Both the position numbers and the translations under genes were made by a program. Source: RUG563 sp024681215 (GTDB lineage Bacteria > Bacillota > Clostridia > Christensenellales > Aristaeellaceae). From it: 20,404 nucleotides of DNA. The stretch is taken from the NCBI GenBank assembly GCA_024681215.1, contig JAILBG010000027.1, positions 1-20,404 of the forward strand. The letters run 5' to 3'. The notes below the pieces were generated by a model. It was given only the letters and a program-made list of their open reading frames with translations, was not told the DNA's origin and made no database searches. Positions 8,433 through 14,880 of the stretch are shown in pieces; position 1 is the first letter of the stretch, and each line of letters starts with the position of its first letter.

Positions 8433-10184
8433 TTACCGTGTGATCTCGACGGTGATTTCCCCGTCCTCGGCGGAATTCCCGAACACGTCGGTGCCGCCCT
8501 CGATCCAGCGCTTGATCACCAGGGTATCCGCGTCCCGGGCGGACACGGTCAGGCCGCCGGTCTGGAGGATGGGGCTCTGACGGCGCTGCAGAAGGAGCGC
8601 GCGGATCTGCTCTTCCAGCTCCCGGTCGCCGCCCGCCCAGGGGAAGGTGCCGCGGCAGAAGGGATCGGGCCCGCCCTGGGCCCCGCGCTCGTCGCCGTAA
8701 TAAACGCAGGGGATGCCCGGCAGGGCGCACAGCAGCCGCATCATTTCCACATAGCGCTTCTTTCCCAGGGCGTATTCCTGGTCCGTCAGGCGCTTGCCAC
8801 GCCGGCTGGCGGGGGCGTATTCCTCGAAGGTGCGGCCGCAGAGGGTGTTGATGGAGCGTGCCCGGTCGTGGCTGCCGGCCAGGTTCATCAGGGAGTAATA
8901 GAAGGGCAGGGGATAATTTTCCTTCTGGCTCCGGATCAGCCGGAGCAGGGCGTAGGCGTCGGATCTGCCGGTGAAAAAGTCGATGGCGGCGCTGCGCAGA
9001 GGATAGTTCATCACGCTGTCCAGGGTGTCGCCCTGGCAGTAGCAGCGCATTTCGCCGTAGGCCACCTTATGGCTGGCGTCCTCCCACACCTCGCCCAGCA
9101 CCACGGCGTCCGGGTCCTCCTTTTTCGCAGCGGCGCGGAGCTTGCGCAGGAAATCCATGGTGAGCTCGTCCGCCACGTCCAGCCGCCAGCCGGAGGAGCC
9201 GTTTGCGATCCAGGAGCGCACCACGCCCCCTTCCCGGAACATGAAATCCTGGTAGGAGGGATCGTTCTTTTCCAATTCCGGCAGGGTGTGGAAGCCCCAC
9301 CAGGCCTTGTAATCGTCCGGGTAACGGATGAATTTGTACCAGGGATAATAGGGGGATTTGGTGGACTGGCAGGCGCCCACGGAGGGGAAGCGGCCGTAGC
9401 GGTTGAAATACACGCTGTCCTCCCCGGTGTGGCTGAACACGCCGTCCAGCATGACGCGGATGCCATATTCCTTCGCCGCGCTGCACAGGGCGGAAAAATC
9501 TTCGTTGGTGCCCAGGAGCGGGTCGATGCGCAGGTAATCGGCGGTGTCGTAGCGGTGATTGGAACGGGCCTGGAAAATGGGGTTCAGGTACAGCACCGTG
9601 ACCCCCAGGGAGGCCAGATACGGCAGCTTTTCCCGAATGCCCCTGAGGTCGCCGCCGAAGAAATCCCGGGCGCAGTTGTCGTCCCCGCCCTCGGGCATGA
9701 GGATGGGGTCGTCGTCCCATGCTTCGTGATAGAAGCACTCCTCCCGGCGGGGGTGCTTTTCGCCGCTGGCGGAAAAGCGGTCGGGGAAGATCTGGTACAT
9801 GACGCCGGTGCGCAGCCATTCGGGGGTCTTGTAGGCGGGATCGTATACGGTGATCTGCCAGGCGTGGGGATGGGGGGCGAAGTGGCCCTCCCCGCCCATG
9901 CCGTCCTGAGGGCCGCCGTAGGCGTATTCGTTGCCGCGGCCGTCCTTGGCCCGGAAATCGTACCAGCAGAGGATGGGAACGGCGGGCATTTTCACGGAAA
10001 CGCTGTGCCAGCCGCCCAGCTCCCTGCGCATGGGGAACCATTTTTCGCTGCCGTCGTAAAAGCGCAGGGTCAGGGAGGCGGCGTCGTCGGAGCAGCGGAC
10101 GCGGAACATCACGCTTTCGCCGCAGGGAACGGCCCCGGCCGGCAGCCGGCACAGGGGAGAATAAGAATCATGATAAAGCTGCAT
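8433..10184 (-). CDS. GH13 alpha-amylase-family enzyme (neopullulanase/cyclomaltodextrinase-like)
   Basis: A 583-residue glycoside hydrolase family 13 protein, expected to cut alpha-1,4 (and perhaps alpha-1,6) bonds in maltodextrins. Residues 1-115 form an N-terminal beta-sandwich. The TIM barrel begins with WLRTGVMYQIFPDRF. The four GH13 regions are visible: region I DGVFSH (D247, H252), region II GWRLDVADE with nucleophile D336, region III LGEVWED with acid/base E365, and region IV LAGSHDRARS with D440. The LNPIFQARSNHRYDTADY segment is typical of the maltogenic amylase/neopullulanase subgroup. There is no signal peptide, so it acts in the cytoplasm. A short beta C-terminal domain ends in EVTR-like strands. 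The ATG at 10184 has GAGGAGG just upstream. It is the first gene of a unit with recG and addB. Substrate preference cannot be decided from sequence. Confidence 0.93.
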   Translation of the reverse strand: MQLYHDSYSPLCRLPAGAVPCGESVMFRVRCSDDAASLTLRFYDGSEKWFPMRRELGGWHSVSVKMPAVPILCWYDFRAKDGRGNEYAYGGPQDGMGGEGHFAPHPHAWQITVYDPAYKTPEWLRTGVMYQIFPDRFSASGEKHPRREECFYHEAWDDDPILMPEGGDDNCARDFFGGDLRGIREKLPYLASLGVTVLYLNPIFQARSNHRYDTADYLRIDPLLGTNEDFSALCSAAKEYGIRVMLDGVFSHTGEDSVYFNRYGRFPSVGACQSTKSPYYPWYKFIRYPDDYKAWWGFHTLPELEKNDPSYQDFMFREGGVVRSWIANGSSGWRLDVADELTMDFLRKLRAAAKKEDPDAVVLGEVWEDASHKVAYGEMRCYCQGDTLDSVMNYPLRSAAIDFFTGRSDAYALLRLIRSQKENYPLPFYYSLMNLAGSHDRARSINTLCGRTFEEYAPASRRGKRLTDQEYALGKKRYVEMMRLLCALPGIPCVYYGDERGAQGGPDPFCRGTFPWAGGDRELEEQIRALLLQRRQSPILQTGGLTVSARDADTLVIKRWIEGGTDVFGNSAEDGEITVEITR

Positions 10185-10214
10185 ACTTCCTCCTCAGATT
10201 TGATGGGGGATCCG

Positions 10215-10237
10215 GATGATAGGATCATTTTATCATC
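10215..10237. promoter_or_regulatory. Dyad over the amylase promoter, candidate operator
   Basis: A perfect 7-bp inverted repeat, GATGATA at 10215-10221 and TATCATC at 10231-10237, separated by 9 bp. It covers the proposed -10 box and transcription start of the GH13/recG/addB unit, a typical place for a repressor operator. No regulator gene is nearby. Confidence 0.4.
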
Positions 10238-10255
10238 TGCTTGGGCAAAAATCAA
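10227..10255 (-). promoter_or_regulatory. Sigma-A promoter for the GH13-recG-addB unit
   Basis: On the minus strand, TTGATT (10250-10255), a 17-bp spacer and TAAAAT (10227-10232) preceded by TGA, i.e. an extended -10. The predicted start is near 10220, about 35 nt before the ATG at 10184. Confidence 0.7.
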
Positions 10256-10278
10256 TCGGCATTTGTCCGCGGCCCGGC

Positions 10279-10307
10279 TTTTCTTTTCGGCGGATGTGCG
10301 CTATAAT
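10279..10307 (+). promoter_or_regulatory. Promoter for the first exported-protein gene
   Basis: A perfect TATAAT at 10302-10307 on the plus strand. The -35 region at 10279-10284 (TTTTCT) is weak. The start would be near 10314, about 80 nt before the ATG at 10396. It is divergent from the amylase promoter 50 bp away. Confidence 0.55.
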
Positions 10308-10319
10308 GGGATGAAACCG

Positions 10320-10359
10320 GGGCGGCCGCCCGGAAAACGCCGGAAGGGGATGGCCGCCC
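10320..10359 (+). other. Leader stem-loop upstream of the first exported-protein gene
   Basis: An 8-bp GC-only inverted repeat (10320-10327 with 10352-10359) lies at the predicted 5' end of the message, just after the TATAAT box and before the ribosome binding site at 10381-10386. In such GC-rich DNA it could be chance, but the two other promoter-led genes of this cluster also have a leader hairpin. Confidence 0.35.
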
Positions 10360-10395
10360 GAATACGCTGCGGCGAAGAGGAAAGGAAGCGGGCGC

Positions 10396-11817
10396 ATGGG
10401 CGGAGGGATACGGAAAGGGATCGTGATCCTGCTGGCGCTTTTCTGCCTGTCGGCGCCCGCGATGAGCGAGGAAACGGGGATCGCCATAACGGCGGAAATG
10501 CGCCTCACGGACGCGCCGGACATGGGCAGGGACGCCCTGGCGGCCGTGAACGGGCTGCTGGAGCGGCTCGCCTTTTCCGTGCAGGCCGGGGAGGACGCCG
10601 GGCGGATCGCGGTGCTTTCGGACGGGACGCAGATTTTTTCCGCCGCGGTGCGGAGCAAGGACGGGTATACCCTGACGGCGTTCGGCCCGGAGGGAAACGC
10701 TTACCTGACCGGCCCCGGGGAAAAGGACGCCCTCGCGCTGCTGACGGGCGCGGGGAATGCGGATCTGCCGCCGGTGCTGGAATGGGCCGGGAGCTACCCC
10801 GCCCTGGCGGAAAAGCTGTTCGGCGTGCTGGGAAGGAATTGCGCGCCCCGGACCGAGAAGCAGCGGACGTCCATCAAAAACACGGCCGGATCGGCGGCCT
10901 TCGTCACCTATGCCTTCCGGGCGGACGCCCTGACGGACGAAATTTGGGAAGAGGTGCTTGAGGAGGTCCTGCCCCTGCTGCGGGAGACGCTGGGGGACCG
11001 GGAGGACCTGTACGAAAGCGCGGAAAGCGTGCTGGAGGAGCTGATCTTTTCCGGGGGATGCACCTTCAAGCGGTTCCTGGACAAGGACGGCGCCGACATG
11101 GGGATGCAATTCACCGGCACCGCGGCCTGGCGGCGGGACAAGCGCAAGGTGACGCTGTTCTTTGGATACACCCCGGGAAAGGGCGGATATTTCAGCCTGC
11201 GGCTGCCCGCCGTGCGGGGGGAGAACGATCTGCATATCGTGCTGGATTACGCGGAGGCGGCCCAGGAGGATGCCCGGACGTGGACGCTGAGCGCGGCGTT
11301 TGAAAGGACGTACGGGGAAGAAAAAAGCGCGGCGAAGCTGGACGCGGCGCTGAAAAGCGTGGACCGGGACGGCGGGGAGGAATGGACCGGCAGGATCGCG
11401 TGGAGCCGGACGGAAAACAAAAAGCGCATCGAATGGACGCTGACGCCCCGCCTGGTTTCCGACGGGGAAACGCTGACGGGCGCCGTGGGCTTTGCGCGGC
11501 AGGAAGGAAAAAAGGATCCCGCGAAGGGGGAAATCATCCTGCAGATCCGGCGCGGAGATGCAGCCGGCGTTCCGGATGCGGCGCCGGAAGACGCCCGGGA
11601 CCTGCGCGGCATGCCGGAGGAGGAAGCCCGCGCCGCAGTGCAGGCGGAATGGACATATCTTGCGCGCGCCGCAGCCCGGCTGATGAAAATGCTGCCGGAG
11701 GAGGAAAGGGCGCTGATCACCCACGCCCTGCGCACGGAAACCTGGATGTACGGGCCGGACGCGTCCCCGCTGCCTGAGGGGGACGCATGGACGGTAAAGG
11801 AGGAAACGAAGGAATGA
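10396..11817 (+). CDS. Exported protein of unknown function, cluster member 1
   Basis: A 473-residue protein with a signal peptide (hydrophobic IVILLALFCL, likely cut after S24 in APAMS). There are no lipobox, later membrane segments or sorting signal, so it should be released or stay at the cell surface. The mature part looks rich in beta-strands. I recognise no described family. It shares a scaffold with the genes at 13409 and 14881: an N-terminal AVNGLLERLAFSVQAG region ending in GYTL (compare ILNNLKIKLAMKGQAG and GGYTL in the latter) and a C-terminal helix ending MLPEEERALI where they have MPDE. The ATG at 10396 has AAAGGA 9 nt upstream. The stop overlaps the next start by ATGA, so both are translated as a coupled pair. 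Codons use many GGG and GCG triplets, unlike the gene at 13409. Confidence 0.88.
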   Translation: MGGGIRKGIVILLALFCLSAPAMSEETGIAITAEMRLTDAPDMGRDALAAVNGLLERLAFSVQAGEDAGRIAVLSDGTQIFSAAVRSKDGYTLTAFGPEGNAYLTGPGEKDALALLTGAGNADLPPVLEWAGSYPALAEKLFGVLGRNCAPRTEKQRTSIKNTAGSAAFVTYAFRADALTDEIWEEVLEEVLPLLRETLGDREDLYESAESVLEELIFSGGCTFKRFLDKDGADMGMQFTGTAAWRRDKRKVTLFFGYTPGKGGYFSLRLPAVRGENDLHIVLDYAEAAQEDARTWTLSAAFERTYGEEKSAAKLDAALKSVDRDGGEEWTGRIAWSRTENKKRIEWTLTPRLVSDGETLTGAVGFARQEGKKDPAKGEIILQIRRGDAAGVPDAAPEDARDLRGMPEEEARAAVQAEWTYLARAAARLMKMLPEEERALITHALRTETWMYGPDASPLPEGDAWTVKEETKE

Positions 11818-13259
11818 AAAGGCGGATCGCGTGCCTGATGGCTGCGGCGGTGCTTTTGCTTTCCGCTGCCCCCGCCCTGGCGGCGGATTATCCCCTGGAG
11901 GTGAAGCTGATCAAGCAGATCCAGCAGTCCGCTTACCGGGGCACGGTGACGGTGCAGGCGGAGGGCGAAGGGGCGCTTTTCGGGGAAGAAGCGTGGGCGC
12001 TGATCCAAAAAGCCGCGCCCCGGCTGTCTCTGCAGGTGGACCACAGCGTGCAGCGGGGGCACAGCCAGACCGTGGCGGAATTGCTGGTGGACGGCGCTTC
12101 CGTGGGCAGGACCGACCTGCGCTGCAACGGCGACCTTTATGCCTTCGCCAGCGATCTGCTGGCGGGAGCCGGCGTTTTCTACGCTTTTCCCGCGGACTGG
12201 GATGCGGCGGAATGGCTGTCGGGGCTGACGGAGAAGGAGGGCGCCTGGCCGGCGGTCTGGCCCGTATTGCTTTCCGTGTACTGCGCGGACGGGGAATGGA
12301 ACGCCCGGGCGGAAAAGCACTGGCAGGCCGTCGAAATGGAAGTGGAGCTCTGGCTGGGGGACCTGGTCCTCTACGATACGGGCAGCGCCGGGGACGGCAC
12401 GGAGTATACGGAGCTTTCCTGCGTCATTCCCGACTGGGAAGTGAAAGAAGAGATCAAGCGGGTGCTGACGCTGATCTACCAGGATGAGGAACTGCTGGGC
12501 CTGCTGCGGGAGATCTGCGGCGGCAAGGCGCGGCTGTATCTGCAGCCCGGCTGCCTGGACAGTCTCCTGGAAGCGGCGGACGCGCTGCCGCTGCACGGGG
12601 ACGTGATCCTGGCGCGCAGGTTCGACGCCGCGGGGCAGCCCCTGCTGGACGCCGTGACGCTGCCGCTGGCGGGGGACGGGCCGGCGGAGAAGCTGGCCCT
12701 GACCGTGCAGCCCCGGGACGGGGGCAGGGAAACGGCCGTTTCCTGCTTTTTCAAAGATGGCAGATGGGCACGTTTCGCCTGGACGCCACTTGCGGACGCG
12801 GCATACGAAGGAGAAATCGAATTCACCGGAAAGGACGGGAGCGGGCTGGCCCTGGGCTGGGACCTGCGGTGGCAAATGGGGGAGGAGAGCTACAACCTGT
12901 CCACCGACAAATTTGAAAAAACGCTGAAAGGTGAACTGAACCTGCGCCCCCTGGACGGGAAAGCGTTTCCCGCGCAGCGGGTGACGGCGGAAGCGACGCT
13001 GAAATCCGGCAGCTCCCAGCAGTCCCCCACCCGGCTGGACGGCGCCCTGACCTGGGAGGACACGGAAAGCGGCGATCGGATCGTATTCACCCTGGAAAGC
13101 CGCACCGCGGCGCCCTTCGCCATAGAAGAGATCCCGGAGGAGGGGTGCGTGAGGCTGGACCGGACGGGTGCGGAGGAGGCCCTGTCCCTGGCGGTCCGGT
13201 GGGGCGAAAGCGCCGGGGAGTGGCTGGAAAGAACGGCGCGCCTCCTCGCGGGGGAATGA
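11814..13259 (+). CDS. Exported protein of unknown function, cluster member 2
   Basis: A 481-residue protein with a clear signal peptide (MKRRIACLMAAAVLLLSAAP, likely cut after A23 in ALA). The ATG at 11814 is chosen over an in-frame ATG at 11787: it puts the signal peptide at the N-terminus, has AAGGAGG at 11797-11803, and overlaps the previous stop as ATGA. The mature protein is predicted beta-rich with Trp- and acidic-rich stretches, and no family is recognised. It probably belongs to the same family as its neighbours: an AWALIQKAAPRLSLQV helix followed by strands, and a C-terminal helix EWLERTARLL. However, the MPDE-like C-terminal motif is missing. It is coupled to member 1 and probably shares its transcript. 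No terminator is visible after the stop; the 97-bp gap to 13357 leads into the next promoter. Confidence 0.87.
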   Translation: MKRRIACLMAAAVLLLSAAPALAADYPLEVKLIKQIQQSAYRGTVTVQAEGEGALFGEEAWALIQKAAPRLSLQVDHSVQRGHSQTVAELLVDGASVGRTDLRCNGDLYAFASDLLAGAGVFYAFPADWDAAEWLSGLTEKEGAWPAVWPVLLSVYCADGEWNARAEKHWQAVEMEVELWLGDLVLYDTGSAGDGTEYTELSCVIPDWEVKEEIKRVLTLIYQDEELLGLLREICGGKARLYLQPGCLDSLLEAADALPLHGDVILARRFDAAGQPLLDAVTLPLAGDGPAEKLALTVQPRDGGRETAVSCFFKDGRWARFAWTPLADAAYEGEIEFTGKDGSGLALGWDLRWQMGEESYNLSTDKFEKTLKGELNLRPLDGKAFPAQRVTAEATLKSGSSQQSPTRLDGALTWEDTESGDRIVFTLESRTAAPFAIEEIPEEGCVRLDRTGAEEALSLAVRWGESAGEWLERTARLLAGE

Positions 13260-13322
13260 CGGGCGTGTGTCCCAAATGTCGGAATAGATATGTAAAAGAT
13301 GGAATTTTTACGCTGAAACGCA

Positions 13323-13351
13323 TTGAATTTTTTCCGGCGGTATGATATCAT
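13323..13351 (+). promoter_or_regulatory. Sigma-A promoter for cluster member 3
   Basis: TTGAAT (13323-13328), 17-bp spacer and TATCAT (13346-13351). The predicted start is near 13358, giving a leader of about 50 nt. An overlapping TATGAT at 13341 has no properly spaced -35 box. Confidence 0.65.
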
Positions 13352-13364
13352 TACACCGTGAAAG

Positions 13365-13384
13365 ACGTTCGCTGCGGCGAACGT
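13365..13384 (+). other. 5'-leader hairpin of cluster member 3
   Basis: A perfect 8-bp stem, ACGTTCGC (13365-13372) with GCGAACGT (13377-13384), closes a TGCG tetraloop. It starts a few nucleotides after the predicted transcription start and leaves the ribosome binding site at 13391-13400 free. A hairpin at the extreme 5' end fits an mRNA-stabilising element. A related hairpin precedes the gene at 14881. Confidence 0.7.
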
Positions 13385-13408
13385 AACAAAGAAAGGAGAA
13401 ACTGTTTT

Positions 13409-14707
13409 ATGAAGAAGATGCTTGCCCTGCTGCTGGCCCTGCTGCTGGCGACGAGCTGCGTAACCGCCCTGGCTGAACTGCCGAATCTGGAAAACGGCGT
13501 GACCGTGGCGGCCGCGATGAACTTTGACAGCGATGCCGTCATGGCCCTGGCCGCTCAGTCCGGCGAAGACTTTGGCAATTTCCCCGAGGAAGCGATGACC
13601 GCCGCCTTCGGCATCATCAACAGCCTGGGCGTGAAAGCCGCCGTCAAGGGCACCGACGCCCAGATCGACCTGCTGCTGAAGGATGCTTCCGTGCTCACGC
13701 TGAACCTGGGCGTGAATGAAAGCGGCATCGTGGTCACCTGCGACGCCATCCCGAACTATGCCTTCACCATTTCCGCCGAAACCATCCAGCAGCTGATGAC
13801 CCAGATCGCCGAATCCATGCCCAAGGGCCTGGACGGCATCGATCCCGAAGCCCTGGGCGAAGCCATCGGCAACCGCCTGGGCGCGCTGATCCAGGAAGTG
13901 CTGTCCAAGGCCGGCGAAACCGAAACCGGCAGCTTCAGCGTGGACGGCATGGATTTCAACGCCAGGATCCCCCTGAACATCACCACCAAGGAACTGGCCC
14001 TGCTGACCATGAACTTCATTAAGGACCTGCTGAATGATCCCGCTTTCGCTCCCATCCTGGGCATGATCGGCGATCAGCTGGACCTGGGCGACCTGGACGA
14101 AGCGATCCAGGAGATGGAAACCCTGGACGAAGCCCAGATGCCCGTCACCGAAGCCTTCGTTTACGGCCAGGTGGATGAAGCCGGCAATGCCAGCAGCATC
14201 TACGTCGCCATTGACATCAGCCAGAACGGCGAAACCATCGCCACCCGCGGCGGCATGGTGGGCAACCACATCCTGGGCAGCGTGAAGGTCCTGGACCAGG
14301 GCACCTTCAAGCTGGATGCCGAAATCAAGGACAACGGCGCCAACGTGGCGGTCACCGTGGAAGCTCAGGGCATGACTGCGCTGGCGACCCTGGATGCTGC
14401 TGCCCGTGCCGACGGCGGCATTGACCTGCGCGGCGATATCTCCCTGAACGGCAGCGCCCCGCTGTTCACCGGCTATCTGTCCGTGGCGCCCGGCGCCGAG
14501 ATCGCTGCTCCCGCTTCCGCGGAAGGCAAGGTCTGCATCGCGCTGGAAGACCTGATGAACAACGACAGCGAAGCCACCCAGAACGCCATGACCGCCCTGC
14601 AGAGCGCGGCCATCGTGATCATGGGCAAGGCCATGCAGGTCATGCCCGACGAATTCAACGTCATCATGACCATGGTCAACGGCGGTCAGGCCCAGATGGG
14701 TTATTGA
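13409..14707 (+). CDS. Exported protein of unknown function, cluster member 3 (probably abundant)
   Basis: A 432-residue protein with a signal peptide (MKKMLALLLALLL) likely cut by signal peptidase I after A22 (TALA, then ELPN). A cysteine at 17 lies in ATSC, a poor lipobox. Motifs shared with the gene at 14881 are YAFTISAET (117-125), GSFSVDGMDFNARIP (174-188) and MPDE (412-415), and both end in GY. The fold may be a beta-rich ligand-binding shell with a helical C-terminus, but no family is recognised. The ATG at 13409 is set by GAAAGGAGAA at 13391-13400; an upstream in-frame ATG at 13358 coincides with the predicted transcription start. Codon use is strikingly narrow (Gly almost only GGC, Ala mostly GCC, Leu CTG), unlike the neighbours. 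With its own promoter, leader hairpin and strong terminator, this suggests high expression. Confidence 0.92.
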   Translation: MKKMLALLLALLLATSCVTALAELPNLENGVTVAAAMNFDSDAVMALAAQSGEDFGNFPEEAMTAAFGIINSLGVKAAVKGTDAQIDLLLKDASVLTLNLGVNESGIVVTCDAIPNYAFTISAETIQQLMTQIAESMPKGLDGIDPEALGEAIGNRLGALIQEVLSKAGETETGSFSVDGMDFNARIPLNITTKELALLTMNFIKDLLNDPAFAPILGMIGDQLDLGDLDEAIQEMETLDEAQMPVTEAFVYGQVDEAGNASSIYVAIDISQNGETIATRGGMVGNHILGSVKVLDQGTFKLDAEIKDNGANVAVTVEAQGMTALATLDAAARADGGIDLRGDISLNGSAPLFTGYLSVAPGAEIAAPASAEGKVCIALEDLMNNDSEATQNAMTALQSAAIVIMGKAMQVMPDEFNVIMTMVNGGQAQMGY

Positions 14708-14730
14708 TCTCCGCGAGAAACCGATTTACG

Positions 14731-14761
14731 CGCCGCCCGGTTCAGCCGGGCGGCGTTTTTT
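14731..14761 (+). terminator. Intrinsic terminator after cluster member 3
   Basis: A perfect 10-bp GC stem (14731-14740 with 14746-14755) with a 5-nt loop, followed directly by six T at 14756-14761. It lies 24 bp after the stop codon and separates this gene from the next promoter. Confidence 0.93.
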
Positions 14762-14783
14762 CGCGCGAAAACGCCGGGCGGGA

Positions 14784-14812
14784 TTGATGTTTCACCCGTT
14801 CTGTGGTATAAT
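14784..14812 (+). promoter_or_regulatory. Sigma-A promoter for cluster member 4
   Basis: TTGATG (14784-14789), 17-bp spacer and a perfect TATAAT (14807-14812) preceded by TGG (extended -10). The predicted start is near 14819, with a leader of about 60 nt. Confidence 0.82.
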
Positions 14813-14824
14813 GCGTGCAATTCC

Positions 14825-14855
14825 CATTCGCTGTGCGGAAGCGAAAATGCGAATG
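14825..14855 (+). other. 5'-leader hairpin region of cluster member 4
   Basis: Two mutually exclusive stems: TTCGCT (14827-14832) with AGCGAA (14840-14845), and CATTCGC (14825-14831) with GCGAATG (14849-14855). The first resembles the hairpin at 13365-13384 in both sequence (TTCGCTG...CGAA) and position between -10 box and ribosome binding site. The Shine-Dalgarno at 14864-14870 stays unpaired in either form. Confidence 0.55.
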
Positions 14856-14880
14856 ATACGCAGAAAGGAGCATCCTTCTC

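Noticed and set aside
8868..10961. Long plus-strand open frame over the amylase gene and the divergent promoters
   Set aside because: It crosses two promoters and changes character at the amylase start; no domain is recognisable.
13292..13311. Inverted repeat GTAAAA/TTTTAC after cluster member 2 as a terminator
   Set aside because: The stem is short and nearly all A:T, so it would not halt polymerase.
13451..13462. Lipobox in the signal peptide of cluster member 3 (ATSC, cysteine 17)
   Set aside because: The -3 residue is not Leu-like and a better signal peptidase I site (TALA) follows; the other three members also have signal peptidase I sites.
12890..14269. Minus-strand open frame over cluster members 2 and 3
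   Set aside because: It spans an intergenic promoter and leader hairpin and is the complement of a gene with strong codon bias.
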